A stretch of 64,000 nucleotides of DNA from Sporodiniella umbellata (taxonomy: Eukaryota; Mucoromycota; Mucoromycetes; Mucorales; Rhizopodaceae), in the NCBI GenBank assembly GCA_025677835.1, contig JAIXMR010000101.1, positions 40,475 through 104,474 of the forward strand, read 5' to 3'. The position numbers and the translations under genes are program-made. The notes below the pieces were generated by a model that was given only the letters and a program-made list of their open reading frames with translations, was not told the DNA's origin and did not search any database. Position 1 is the stretch's first letter. Each line of letters starts with the position of its first letter. This document shows, piece by piece, positions 32,975 through 44,593 of the stretch.

Positions 32975-35456
32975 GACCTTTTCATCTCTTTATACACAGT
33001 CATCTTTTTCTATTATTGCTACATTCCCTCTATCTATCTGTTTTCTTTCAACGACTACCTTTTTTCACATATATATTTTATATATCATTATCTTTATTAT
33101 TATCATCAGAAGCACACCATCACCAAAAAGTAAACTGTTGACAGCAACTCTTTTATGCCCCTCTTATGTATTTCTCATAACCAAAAAAAAAAGCATATAT
33201 CAATATTATAATGTCATCTTAGAAAAAATAAAGCAACATCCCCCCTCTTTTTTTTTCACTGTATGTGCAGTTTGGGCTTTATTTGGTTGATAAAGTACAA
33301 TTTTGTTCGCTTTACAGACAAAACCTTAAAAAGAAAGCAGAAAAAGTTTTAAAATGGTCTATGTTTGTCACTTTTGTACAGTAAAGACTATCCTTTTAGA
33401 TCATACCAAGAGTATGACAAGACTACTCAAGTGTATCGTATGGCAAAGTCAAATGTCAGATTGTTTTGTTTTTCTTACTCCCCTTCGGATAATAAATTTT
33501 ATTTCCCCCCTCTTTTTTATATTAGATGTAGACGAAAGTTAGTGAAAGACTCACGTCATGATAAATGTCTTACAGAAAAATTAAACAGATCAAGGCTTTT
33601 TTTGTTTTGGAAATGGTTTCTGCGGGCTGATATCACTTTATTAAATAATAACAGTGGAATAAAATCATTTTCCCTTGTTTCCCAAACAGTGGTTGCTCTT
33701 TCTTCAAAAAGAAAATAAAGTTAGAGATCAAAACTAAAAGCAACTCTTTTTTTTTCATTGGTAACTTGCAAAGCATTAAAAGGTGATTCTTAGAAATTTT
33801 TTCAAATCCAAGTTCTATTTTAAACTTTAAAGGTTTTCTAATGTCCGTTTTAAAAAGAAAAAGTACGTTTAAGCTTTTGGGTCCAATTATAATGTTAAAA
33901 CAAGCTATTACTTTCTGAAGTTTAACTTTAATACAATCTGTGAAACTCTATAGAAAGAGTACGATTATACTTTTCAAAGGCACCATGGACTTAGTTTCAA
34001 TCCTTAGATAGAGCTGCAGGAATATGCGTAATGTTGCCTCTTAAAACGCTCCTGTTACAGCACCCTCCTTCCCCACCCCCTTTTTTGCAGTCACATCAGG
34101 CATCTCATTTGAATAGATCGCCTAAAAAAATCTTTGTTGATTTTGTATTGAACTGATTAAGGTGTTCCCTTTCAATATATGTACGTACAAACATGTGTAT
34201 CTTTGTGCTAGTCACAGTCTAGTGACAACTGTTTATCTAATTGCTTATCTCACTTAAGGTACACACAATTTTTTATTTGAGTAATAGCAACAGCCAAAAA
34301 AATCTTATATCAATAGTGAATGGTGTTTTTTAGATATTGTTCTTTATGAAATACAACTGAATCTACGAAAAAAAAATAATTGTCACAATAAAAGCATTAT
34401 TTCTTTGACAGTGTTTATGAAGTGAGCACTTTTTTTTTTAAAAAAAAAACAAAACTTACATTGATTAATCCAAACATTGTTAATTTATAAACTACATTAA
34501 AAATAACAGCAATAGAGGTTAAAAGGGGCATAATTTGTTTTGAATCGCATTTCAAATAAACAAACGTACGAAAATAAAGGGTCAAATCTTGGGGATATAA
34601 CGAAATAAATAAACTTTGCTTGCAGAAAAAATAATCTTTCTTTCTCGTCATAAATTAAAGGGCTTCGCTATCTAGATTATAGTTCATTAAGCTTAATGAA
34701 TGCAATCCCTATTCTAAACTTTTGTATTCATACACCATCGTTAGTATTTTTTCTTATATATACGTTTACTGTAAGTCAAACGTAAATCCGTTCCTTTGCT
34801 CCTTGAATTATTCTCCTGTGTTTTTTTTAACAAGAAACAAAAAAAAAGCTTTTTATGACATAAGCATCAACAAAAAAAGGAGGCCTATATATGTGTGGGG
34901 AAGGAAGCCGTTCATTTACGGAAACTTACTTTTGTAAAGCATACACCTCAATTACTATTAGATGTGTTTTATAAACAAGTTTGTTTAAAATAAAAAGGGT
35001 TGCTATTTTATATTTCCATACATTGAGCTTTTTAAATAGTTGCAGAAGAGTTCAAACTTTGTAGATTTTTTTTTTTGTGAATGTTAGTAGATGTTATTTT
35101 TCTTACATAACTTTTTAATACTCTATCAAAACAACCGACTCCCTTTTTTTTTTTTTTACGTTAAATATGCTGCATCGATCGACTCAATTTACAGTCGAAA
35201 TAACAAGCCTTAAACACGATAACATTGTTCCGTTAACACGTTAAAAACGCCTATCGATTTTAACCAAACTAATTATTTTCCGGTGTTAATTAAAATTCAG
35301 TATATACAACCCCACAGAAACAAAAAAAGCGGGGGTATGGCTCGTCGTGGCTAAACTATCTCTTTTTTTTTTAAAAAAAAAAGAAAGCAAACAAACGTTA
35401 ACAAACCCCATGATCTACTCTGAAAATATTTTTTTTTGTTTTATGATTTATTTACA
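32975..35456. other. Intergenic region, no gene seen
   Basis: Starts with the 3' UTR of the zinc-finger gene. T10-A10 junctions occur at 34430-34449 and 35363-35382. Open frames at 33354-33718 and 34722-34937 have no family signal and no splice support. Confidence 0.55.
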
Positions 35457-36963
35457 CTATGACAATCTTTGATAGTTTTTCGACTTGTATTTTGCCTCGT
35501 CTATCTTTTGTTGCAAAGAGTCTTCAATTCTACTTACAAAGCTTTCTTTTTTTTTCTGTGAAGTATAATCATAAGGCAAGAAATGTGAATCTATCTCCAT
35601 TAGCTCCTGCATATTGGCCACCTTTGATTTGGAGTGGGGTCTGAGCGGGTCTTCATCACATAAAAGTTCCTCTAGTTCATGTACTGCATCATAATTGGGT
35701 GTATCGTTCTAGTGGATATAGATGTTTACATCAAGCAAAAAAAAAGTCTCCGTTCTTGTTATTATTTACGTTGGGTATATAAGGGGGTTGAGACTCTTTA
35801 GCTTTCATTTCTTCCCAATCGAGCCCTTGAAACCAAGACTGTTTCTTTAGCCTTTCTAAACCTTGCTTTCCATGTCCTAAGCGGCTTTCTGGATCTTTTG
35901 TGAGCAGCTTTTTTTTTTTTTTTTTTTGAAAAAAATATAAATGGGATTAATAGCAGGGTTTTTTTTTCGTTTCGATTTTACTCCTTCTATAATGTGTCTA
36001 CAATCTAAAGAAATCGGCACTTCTTGAGGATAGTTCAATTCAGATTTACATATCGATCTTTCCATTGCTGCTTGAGTCGACCCTTCAAAAGGCCTCTTAT
36101 ACAACAAAAAAATGAGTTTTTTTGTGTATGTATATAACGTGATAAGAGGTACCTTTCCAAAAAGCAATTCATAAAGTACAATACCTAGACTCCACCAGTC
36201 TACACTTGTTGTGTAGGGCTGTCCAGATAGAATTTCAGGAGCCATATAGGGTAAACTACCAGCTCGACTTGTACGATAAGGCCTTTCTGACGAAAGATAA
36301 GTGGCAATGTTAAAATCATGCAGATGAGCGTGTCCTTTTGCATTCAATAAAATATTCTCAGGTTTGATATCGCTAGATTAAATATCAATATGTGCCTCTT
36401 GTGTCGAGACTACATTTTACCGATGAATAATATTGTTTTGATGAATGTAACCAATGGCAAGAATCAACTCGGCTATATAAAATCTAACCTGAAGTTCATT
36501 GAACCTTCCATGCAAATCAAGTTGAAACCTTAGGTCACCTCCAAGCATAAGATCCATCACCATAAATAGGTTTTCATGATCATGAAAAGCATAGCGTAGG
36601 TTGACAATCAACGGATGGTCAATCCGTTCCAATAGATTTCTTTCTGTCAGAATGTTGTGAAAAGCGTTTGACTCAAGACTTTTGAGTTTGTTCATGTATT
36701 TTAATGCATATTGTACAAGGTTCTGCTTATGTTGAACAATTCTAACTTTTCCAAAAGCCCCTTTTCCGATAGCTCTTAATAAATAAAAATGCCTTAGCTC
36801 CACTAAATTCCATTTTTGGTACCCAAAAAAAATATATAGAAAATTGTAATAATAGAAGTTTGAGTATCTTAGTTATAAACATCGCAGTTTAAGAAGACAG
36901 ATCTTGTTCACCTTCTTCATCAAAATTGATATTTGATTCATAGCAACCACAAACAACGCCCAT
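35457..36963 (-). CDS. STK32/YANK-like serine/threonine kinase with acylated N-terminus
   Basis: Six exons: 36963-36912, 36802-36421, 36372-36153, 36095-35982, 35907-35770 and 35708-35457 (385 aa). Exon 1 encodes MGVVCGCYESNINFDEE, a Gly2 myristoylation site with Cys5 and Cys7 for palmitoylation, so membrane attachment is likely. The kinase domain has the G-loop AIGKGAFGKVRIV, the Lys in YALKYMNK, the HRD motif as IIHRDIKPENIL, PYMAPEIL and DWWSLGIVLYELLFG. The Mg-binding DFG motif reads DFN (HDFNIATYL), as in the YANK branch of AGC kinases. The C-terminal part has LLTKDPESRLGHG and the family tail with ELEELLCDEDPL, like STK32 ELEEMILE. Substrates are unknown. It lies 83 bp downstream of ARPC2 on the same strand. 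Confidence 0.9.
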
Positions 36964-37046
36964 AGGTTTGATCCGGTTAAAAAAAAAATTAAAAAGAAGG
37001 CTGTGGATTATTTATTTTCTGCTTTTTATTTACAAAGTCAGTAAAA

Positions 37047-38360
37047 TTAGGATCTGCGGAAAGTTCTTCCACTAAAAATATAAAATCAGTCATATATACT
37101 TAAACTTTGTTTCTTTTCTTAAAAAAAAATAAAAGATTTACCTTGCTGTCTTCTTCTCTGTATTGGTAACTTCAGGCTTGGCGCGGTTCAATACCTTCAA
37201 AAAGTCGCGAACACGAGCTCTCATACGGGTGTGCATATAGGCTTTTGAACATTTAATGTGATAATGGAGATAGTCTCGGAATACTTGAATACGTGAAATA
37301 GTTTCTTCGCGTACATCTCCCGCAGCAAAATGATTAGGGAACAGAACTTTTCCCTTAAAAGATAAGTATATATATATATTTTTTATCTATGCGAATATAC
37401 CAAATGTAACATAGCTGATATCGTCGCTATCTTTCAAATTCAAATGACGAAGTTCCATAGGTGGTTCACGAATAGAATAAATAACTTGAGGAGCATTTTG
37501 TAAGGCAGGTACTCGGCGGCGAGCATCCACAAATTCCTATATAGAAAAAAAGTCAAAAATACTCAAAATAAAGGGGATATTGATTCACTTACTTGTAAAA
37601 ACACTTTGCCGAATATTTTGTCAGTTTCATCTTTAAAAGTCGTACTAAAGATAACAGTAATGCGATCCACATTTGATTTTACGTAAATGGCTTCCTCCTC
37701 ACGGTAATGAATAGCCATCAACTGAGACTTACACTCAGTCTTTCCTTCCTTCTCGCATGATTCTTGTTCACCAAATGCTATTTCAAAAGGTGCAGCTAAC
37801 AAGTTACGTTTCAAAAGACTGACTTTGCGAATGAGTTCATCTCTAATTTCTAAACCGCAAAGTCATCTCGTTAGTCTTTTTTTGGTAAACAAAATAGCTT
37901 TTCATTTTCTCTCTCTCTCTCTTTTTCTTATTTTCTCCCTGTTTATATATTTTTATGTTTTTATATACCAGTTTCAGCAGGAATTTTTTCCAAGTCAATA
38001 GATAATGTGACGTCAAAGCCTTGTTCAGGAGTTTCCAAAAGATGCTCACCATATTCGCGTTTCAATACATTAGCTGCATCATATTCAAAAAGTTCTTTGG
38101 AGCATGCCCAAGCGAGGGAGATTTGTATAACTGTCTTGGTTTCAGGCGTTGAGATGTGATAGGTGACCCCATCAAAATCAGCTACCGTCATGTCAATTGC
38201 CTCTAGCTTTTCACTGTTGTATATTTTTTGGGTTGTTTCGTCAATAAAACAGAACTTTCTCTTTGAAAAAAGCGAAATTAAAAAAAAGCAAAAATTACCT
38301 TTTGAGCCTTTTCTCTAAAGCATCCTTTATAATAACGTTATGGTAATCTAATAAAATCAT
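37047..38360 (-). CDS. ARPC2: Arp2/3 complex subunit 2 (p34-Arc)
   Basis: Six exons: 38360-38299, 38258-37969, 37849-37593, 37536-37401, 37346-37142 and 37071-37047 (324 aa). It begins [20 protein letters not shown] and shows the family blocks [50 protein letters not shown] and [10 protein letters not shown]. Near the end are the actin-filament-contacting [18 protein letters not shown] and FLKVLNRA. The final exon adds only SGRTFRRS, similar to the end of animal ARPC2. The subunit is the core scaffold that anchors the Arp2/3 complex to the mother filament in branched actin. Acceptors of introns 1 and 4 are purine-rich. Confidence 0.95.
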
Positions 38361-39390
38361 CTCTAATATTTCGTGTTTACAGAAACTAAAAAAAATAAGG
38401 GAAAAATAATACCAAAAGCCCCGCTTACCCTTTGGCATAAGCTGGCTCAGAAGCGCTTATTGAAATCCAGTCATTCAAAGTGAATTCGTCGTGTAGCCTA
38501 ATATTTTCAAGACCAAGATCTATCTTGGGATTATGAACTCTACTTTCCTTTAGGCTTAATAAATCTTAGTATATCTCTCTATATACACAATATCAATAAG
38601 AAAACAGTCAGTCACTTTTAATACTAGGGACAAATTTAATATAAAAAGTGGAGATTGAAAGCACCTATTTAAGGTGCTTTTGAATAGAAAAGCTCAGTGA
38701 CATTAAAATAGGAAAAAGGTATGCTTTGGGTTTAGTCAAAGCAAAATAAAAGGAACGCTAAGAAAAACATTAAAGAAAAGAGCAGTATAGCTTGACTCAA
38801 ACGACAGTTATGCGATTTGGGTAGCTGTAAAAATAAGGTGTGTCTATAAAAATCCAAGATAAGGTTGGCTAGTGGAATAGAAAGAAAATCAACACAATCT
38901 AAGTGTGTTATTTTGTGCACAGTTTAAACAGGAACCATTACAAAACCGAAAGATTTTGACAACGATTCACCATATAAAGCAAATTACCCGAATTATACAG
39001 CTGTCTATTTATACAAAAACGCGTTTTGTTCTAAAGTTTTGAAAATATGTTAATACATTATTGTGTAATAAAGCATCTAAAAAAAAAACTACAGTGCATT
39101 TTACTCTTTTCAATTTTTTTCTCTATAGCCGAAAAAATATCCTTCGAGTGTTACTGCTCCTATAGTTAGCTTTCGATCAAGTCTATGCCTCTAGATCATT
39201 TATGTCAGCGTTTTTTAAAAGTAATAAGGTTTATGCAAAAATAAAAGTTTTGATGCGTCATTTGTTTTACCCTAATGAATAAATACAGGACAATAAAGAG
39301 AAATCATAATAAAAAAAGTATTTAATTGCTTTTGTTATTTTACCAAGTTTTTTCCCCTCTATATTAATAAAAAAAACACCTTTTCGATTT
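38361..39390. other. Gap between divergent ARPC2 and CABLES-like genes
   Basis: Holds the shared promoter region of both genes. It also contains a minus-strand coding-like piece at about 38436-38550, described in the findings. Otherwise AT-rich. Confidence 0.5.
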
Positions 39391-40518
39391 ATGGATTTCA
39401 AGCTAAGAATGTCTAAACATAGTGGCTATAAAAAAAAAGATGCAGTTGCTTTTTTATCCAATATCACACTAGGAAGTGAAAAAGAAGCTTATTCAGAGCA
39501 TTGTAAGTTGAAATTTTGTGTGTTTTCATTGACCTTCTTTTTATTGCCATCTCACTTTGTGGCGACGGGCGATAGCAGTACCAGAGTTTTGTAACTTTGA
39601 ATTGAAAAACGATAACGTTTTCTGTTTAGAGAAAAGAGACAAAGGCGATTTAAATGTTCAAAAAGTATTACATCTCACTAGCGATAAATCAGTTTCTACT
39701 ACTATATACAAACTTCAAAGAAAAAATAACTATCAACTGATAGCTTCTGAAAAAATTAAAAGAAAATTCGATGATTCGAAAAACAATGTAAGTAATCCCG
39801 ATAACAAAAAAAAAACATAGATATATATATTTATGATTTCTTGTATATATAAATTTGCGTGTGTATGTATTGCTTACAATACGTTTCAAATATATTTTGC
39901 CCAGAGTGCACCAAGTTGGTTGAAGACAAGCTTTATGTCTGTGTTTCAGTATTATCGTAAAATTGTTTGGAGATCTAAAAAGAAAGCAGATTATGATTTT
40001 GGGCCCAGCCCCGTGTAAGACTCTTTCGATTCATACTCAAAAACAATGAGTTAGGTAATGTGGGTTAAACCTAGTTTTGTTTTTGCGTTTTAGGCAAGGG
40101 GTTTTTAGTGGATCGCCAAGAAATAACGAGCCTGGTCAACATGCTACCCTTCTTTCAAAAAAAAATCAACAGGACCAGGTGTATAATCACTTTACATCGA
40201 TAGCTCCAGAATACAAAAGCCCCCTTTCATTTGTCATATCCATCGTAAGTCTAGATATTAATATTGACCTTTGCTGACTTTTACTTCAAATAAATATAGG
40301 ATTTACCCAACAAACAAGAGCATGATACAAATCAAAAAATCATGTCTGAAAGTATAATACCAAAAATAAAATCAGTAAAGCAGCGTCTATTAAATATTGC
40401 TCTGGCCTTGGATATTGAACTATCTACTTTATCTCATGCTTATGTTTACCTTGAGAAGCTCATTCAAAAAAACATAATCAACAGAAAAAACAGAAAACTG
40501 ATAGCAGGTAAAGATGAA

Positions 40519-40556
<38 letters not shown>

Positions 40557-40868
40557 CCGGTATAACAAGAAGGTCTTATAAAATAAAACTGTAATAGCGT
40601 GCTGTATCTTTTTAGCAGTCAAAATAAATGAACACAAAAGCATATGCTTCAGGAACCTTTCAGAAGTAACTAAAATGACAAATTTTTTCGGCTCTTAATA
40701 CTTTTTTTTTGTGGTTAGACAATACGTCAGCAGCTTGATATAGGAGCTAAAGAGCTAAAAGAGTACGAGTTTTCAATTTTCGTTGATCTTGACTATAGTC
40801 TTTATGTTCCTATTGAAGACTTTATGCCGCACCTCAATCAATTACTATCGAAAACTAGTAAACCATGA
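39391..40868 (+). CDS. CABLES-like cyclin-box protein
   Basis: Seven exons: 39391-39502, 39576-39787, 39905-40014, 40094-40244, 40300-40507, 40616-40665 and 40719-40868 (330 aa). All junctions are GT-AG and keep frame. The N-terminal DAVAFLSNITLGSE matches the conserved AALSFLSNISLDG block of CABLES proteins as I know them. The C-terminal cyclin-like half reads IPKIKSVKQRLLNIALALDI, ELSTLSHAYVYLEKLIQKN, NRKNRKLIA with AVKINEHK, and LKEYEFSIFVDLDYSLYVP, again the CABLES order. Animal CABLES1/2 bind Cdk2, Cdk5 and c-Abl to tune Cdk tyrosine phosphorylation. Here a Cdk-linked role is inferred. Intron 5 holds an AT/GT dinucleotide repeat. The acceptor of intron 5 and donor of intron 6 are the least certain sites. 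Confidence 0.85.
40519..40556 (+). repeat. Compound (AT)n(GT)n microsatellite
   Basis: A run of AT followed directly by GT repeats in the fifth intron of the CABLES-like gene. Length variation here would change intron size but not protein. Confidence 0.95.
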
Positions 40869-41173
40869 CACTATGCAACATACAAATTCGTTCTTTTAAT
40901 ATTCTTTAGATTATCGTTCGCTCCAAGATTATGTTGGAAAAAAACCTTTCTATGAAATCAAAGAACTACTCTAAAATATTTAAAAAAAAAGAGCAACATT
41001 AGACAATAAAACCAACACGCACAAACATTTATATCAAACAATGAATTCCAAAAATAATGTCGTGACCGCTCTATTCAATCTCCGTTGGTTTAGGGAAAGG
41101 ACAAGCCTTCCAAAACTTTTTTTTTTTACCTGAGGGCAGCTTTTTTTTCTGTTTGAACGACAACGAAACAAAA

Positions 41174-42843
41174 ATGGCCGCCACACATGACTTGACCATG
41201 AAGATGATTCCTTTTTTGGATCGTCATCTTGTTTATCCTCTTATTGAGTTTTTGGAATTAAAGGATGTTTACGTTTCAGAGGATCTTCTTCAAGCTAAAT
41301 ACAACTTGTTCCAAAACTCCAACATGGTTGATTTTGTACTCGACCTTTATAAGAAGTTGAACAAGACTGAAGAAGCTCCCAAAGGTAAACACGAGAAAAA
41401 ACAAAATACAGGCGAAAACAGCAGCTATATTTAAATCCTTCCTTACAGAGTTTTCTGAAAAAAGAGAAAAGGTCATAGCCCAGATGGAAGACTTAAGAAC
41501 CAAAGCTCAAAATGTCATGGAGGTTCTTCAAAAGCCTGAAGTCATTTCTGCGCTTCGCCAAGACAAGACAGAAAATATTCAATATTTGAAAGACAACTAT
41601 GGAGTAAATTTGAAAACAAAACAAAAAGAGAAAAATCTAAATGAATTCTTTAATGCCTATAGTTCACCAACGAATCCATCAACATTTTGTATGAGTTCGG
41701 TCAATTTCAATACAATTGTGGTGATTACGGAGGAGCTGCTGATTATCTTTACCACTACCGCATCTTGGTAAATTTGCGAAACAAAAAAAGGATTCATATT
41801 AACAGTTGTAAATTTTATGAATGCAACAGTCTACCGATGCCGAACTTTCTCTTTCTGCTACTTGGGGAAAGATGGCTTCAGAAATTTTAAGTGGAAACTG
41901 GGACGGTGCTTTGGAGGAAATGCAAAAGTTGAGAGAAACTATTGATCAAAAGGTATAACCAAAAAACAAATATAGAATACTTTTTTATGCTTCTTTATTT
42001 GTTTAGAGTTTCACATCACCTCTTCAACAACTCCAACAGCGTACTTGGCTTCTTCATTGGTCACTCTTTGTCTTTTTCAACCATCCTAAAGGACGTGACT
42101 GCATTGTAGATATGTTTCTTACTCCTCAATATATCAACACTATTCAAACATCCTGCCCTTGGATTTTGCGTTACCTCACCACAGCCGTGGTTACCAACAA
42201 GCGTAGAAAGCACCAAATGAAGGAGTTAGTTAAGATAATCGAACAGGAGTCTTACGAATATCGTGACCCTGTTACTGAATTTGTTGGAGCTCTCTTTGTG
42301 AACTTTGATTTTGAAGGGGCACAAAAGAAGCTTAAGCAATGCGAACAGGTTTTGATGAACGATTTCTTTTTGGCTGCTACCCAAGAGGATTTTATGGAAA
42401 GCGCTAGACAATTCATCTCTGAAACATACTGCAGAATTCACCAAAAGATCGATATCAAGTAAACATTGGATACATTTTTTCAAGTCAAAAACTAAAGAAG
42501 GCTAAACTGAAATTTCTATAGGGAAATGTCACAAAGATTGAATTTGAACCAAGAAGAAGGCGAAAAGTGGATTGTAAACTTAATTAGAGATACTCGTGTT
42601 GATGCAAAGATTGATTTTGAAGAGGTAAGATTTTGAACCAAAAATACTTTGTTTTGTGATTTAATCATATTTTTCTCTTTCTTATAGAATACTGTAATTA
42701 TGAACACACCCATTACATCTGTATATCAACAAGTCATCGAACGTACAAAGACTCTTTCTTTCCGATCGCAAGTTCTTGCTACCACCATCAAAAAGCGGGA
42801 GGTCCAAGTTGCTCAAAACAATGCCAACGAAATTGCTGCTTAA
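41174..42843 (+). CDS. INT6: Translation initiation factor eIF3 subunit e (INT6)
   Basis: Seven exons: 41174-41384, 41449-41603, 41663-41767, 41830-41952, 42007-42458, 42522-42624 and 42688-42843 (434 aa). The start ATGGCC sits in a good purine context. It begins [20 protein letters not shown] and continues with the family blocks [59 protein letters not shown] and [21 protein letters not shown] domain closes the protein, with [20 protein letters not shown] and [15 protein letters not shown]. The subunit is part of the eIF3 octamer scaffold that recruits mRNA to the 40S ribosome. Its stop is 53 bp from the convergent SRP-receptor gene. Confidence 0.95.
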
Positions 42844-42896
42844 GTGCAATAAACTCTTTATTACATCTTTTTTTTATATAGATATTGTTATGTTTT

Positions 42897-43823
42897 TCAT
42901 GTGTTCACTAAGAAACAACCTTTAATCCAGTTCTGGACTTCCTTAATATTCTTGTTTTTAACAGAGCATGGTACAAAAGTTGTTTCGTTTTCTAACTGCT
43001 TAAAGTTGAAGTCTTCTCCTTCATAGCCTATGAATGAATCTTCTTCTTCTGATTGTTCGACTCTAGCTGTTCGTGTGGCTCTCAGACGGTTACTATTTAC
43101 GATTTAGTTCATTTCTTGTAGGCTATATTGTTCTTTCTTTCTTACAGCTCAGATTCTAGCATGGGCTTAATCTTCTCAATGGGGAGAGCAGTAATCAAAT
43201 CCGACTTGTTACAGGCAATCAACAGTGGCATGAATTGGTATTGCCCTTGAACTTTAACCAAAATGTCGTATAGATATTCGGACACTGGGCGAATTTGTCT
43301 ATTAATTGTTGTACTATCTATCATAAATACAATACAGCGAGCCACAGGTAAAAAATCTAGAAAACGAAAACGAACGCGTTCATGACCAGGAAGATCAACC
43401 AAATCTAGAGTCTAATTCAACACAATTAAATTCCTATTTTTTTAAGTGTACGTTTACCTTGCCCGAAACAATAAGTGAACCCTCATTTTCTTTCATAGAT
43501 GACACTGTTGGCCGATTTTCATCAAAACGCAACTGTTGTGAAAAAGGATGCAAAGTGTTAGCATTTTCAATGGGAACAAAAGGGTAGCTCTTGGCAAAAT
43601 TCATTTACTAAGGTATACAGAGAGGTCTTTCCAGCATCGCAAGCACCCATTAACAATATTGTTTTTTTAGTTTCTTTGCTAACATAACGTTTTAACCATA
43701 GGACTAGTTTGTCAATTTTAAAAATGAGCGTTATTCTTCAAAGTTGTATTATCGTTATATACCTGTTAATATTATCAAAATAGTAGCAGCAATTATAGCC
43801 TTGATCAACATTTCATTATTCAT
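42897..43823 (-). CDS. SRP102: Signal recognition particle receptor beta subunit
   Basis: Five exons: 43823-43763, 43703-43609, 43532-43458, 43411-43146 and 43092-42897 (230 aa). An N-terminal membrane anchor (IKAIIAATILIILTVLWL) is followed by a small GTPase domain. It has the P-loop ILLMGACDAGKTSLYTLL, switch I region FDENRPTVSSMKENEG, G3 motif LVDLPGHERVRFRF and G4 LIACNKSDL. This is the ER-membrane subunit that holds SRP receptor alpha. Two exon joins, at the anchor and right after the P-loop, are needed to recover it. The C-terminal half of the last exon (SEEEDSFIGYEGEDFNFKQL) is the family G5/C-terminal region. Confidence 0.92.
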
Positions 43824-43958
43824 TTTGTCAAAATGTGTCAAGAAGAGGAAAGTCATAGAAACACCTCTATAAAATAGGAAAATTGGGATACCGAAGGTCA
43901 CTTCAATTTCAATATGCATGTTTACAAGGTCGCCTTATTTGTACTGTCGTATTTTCAT

Positions 43959-44198
43959 CTAAAAATTCAACAAATATTTAAATATTTCTCTGTCTATAAC
44001 TATACTCCCAGATACACCAAGGTCAGTAGTCTCTGTATGTAACGTTTGAAGGTACAATACGTGTTTTATTCCATTTTGCGAAAGCAAACGTACTTGTAAG
44101 ACTATATCTATAAGTCTTGGCTTTATTTGGGTTGAACCTAAGTTAAATTCGCTTAATCTATATACTGTTGTCTTTCTTTTGCTTCGGGTTCTTTGCAA
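43959..44198 (-). CDS. Candidate small gene, unrecognised, start unresolved
   Basis: A frame of 79 codons with coding-like composition (segments YRLSEFNLGSTQ, LIDIVLQVRLLSQNG and HVLYLQTLHTETTDLG) but no ATG in frame. If real, a first exon must lie upstream. A TATAAATA box sits at about 44214-44221 on the same strand. Past the stop, another open piece reads VQIRRPCKHAY and ends, so a spliced terminal exon is also possible. The fold might be an OB-type domain, but I cannot name it. Confidence 0.35.
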   Translation of the reverse strand: MQRTRSKRKTTVYRLSEFNLGSTQIKPRLIDIVLQVRLLSQNGIKHVLYLQTLHTETTDLGVSGSIVIDREIFKYLLNF

Positions 44199-44593
44199 AG
44201 CTCAGTCTGTATTTATAGGTAAAAGCCTTGCACTAGCTAAGCTAAGGACGAAAAAAAAATAATAAACGCATCCTTAAAGCTTTCTCTACCACTTCATTTT
44301 TTTACTTTACTACACACTTCATCTTTTCGTAAAAGTAATTGTTTTATTTATTTCCAGACATGCGTTGGACTAGAGGCCATTGTCCAGCTCTCAAACTTTA
44401 GTTGCACCAAACTGGGTTTTTATCATCTGTTTGTATAAAAATTCACGCAATAAAAGTGTCTGCGAAAAACCGCAGGTACAAAATCGGAAGTTCAATTATT
44501 GTAAGACGTCACTTGTAATAGTAATGCGGTGTACGCGTTCAAGTTGGTGGCCTTTTTCTTTTCAGAAACAACACAAGATATACAATAATAAAA

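Noticed and set aside
33354..33718. Two overlapping plus-strand frames after the zinc-finger gene
   Set aside because: No motif, no splice support, A/T-biased; most likely 3' UTR and spacer.
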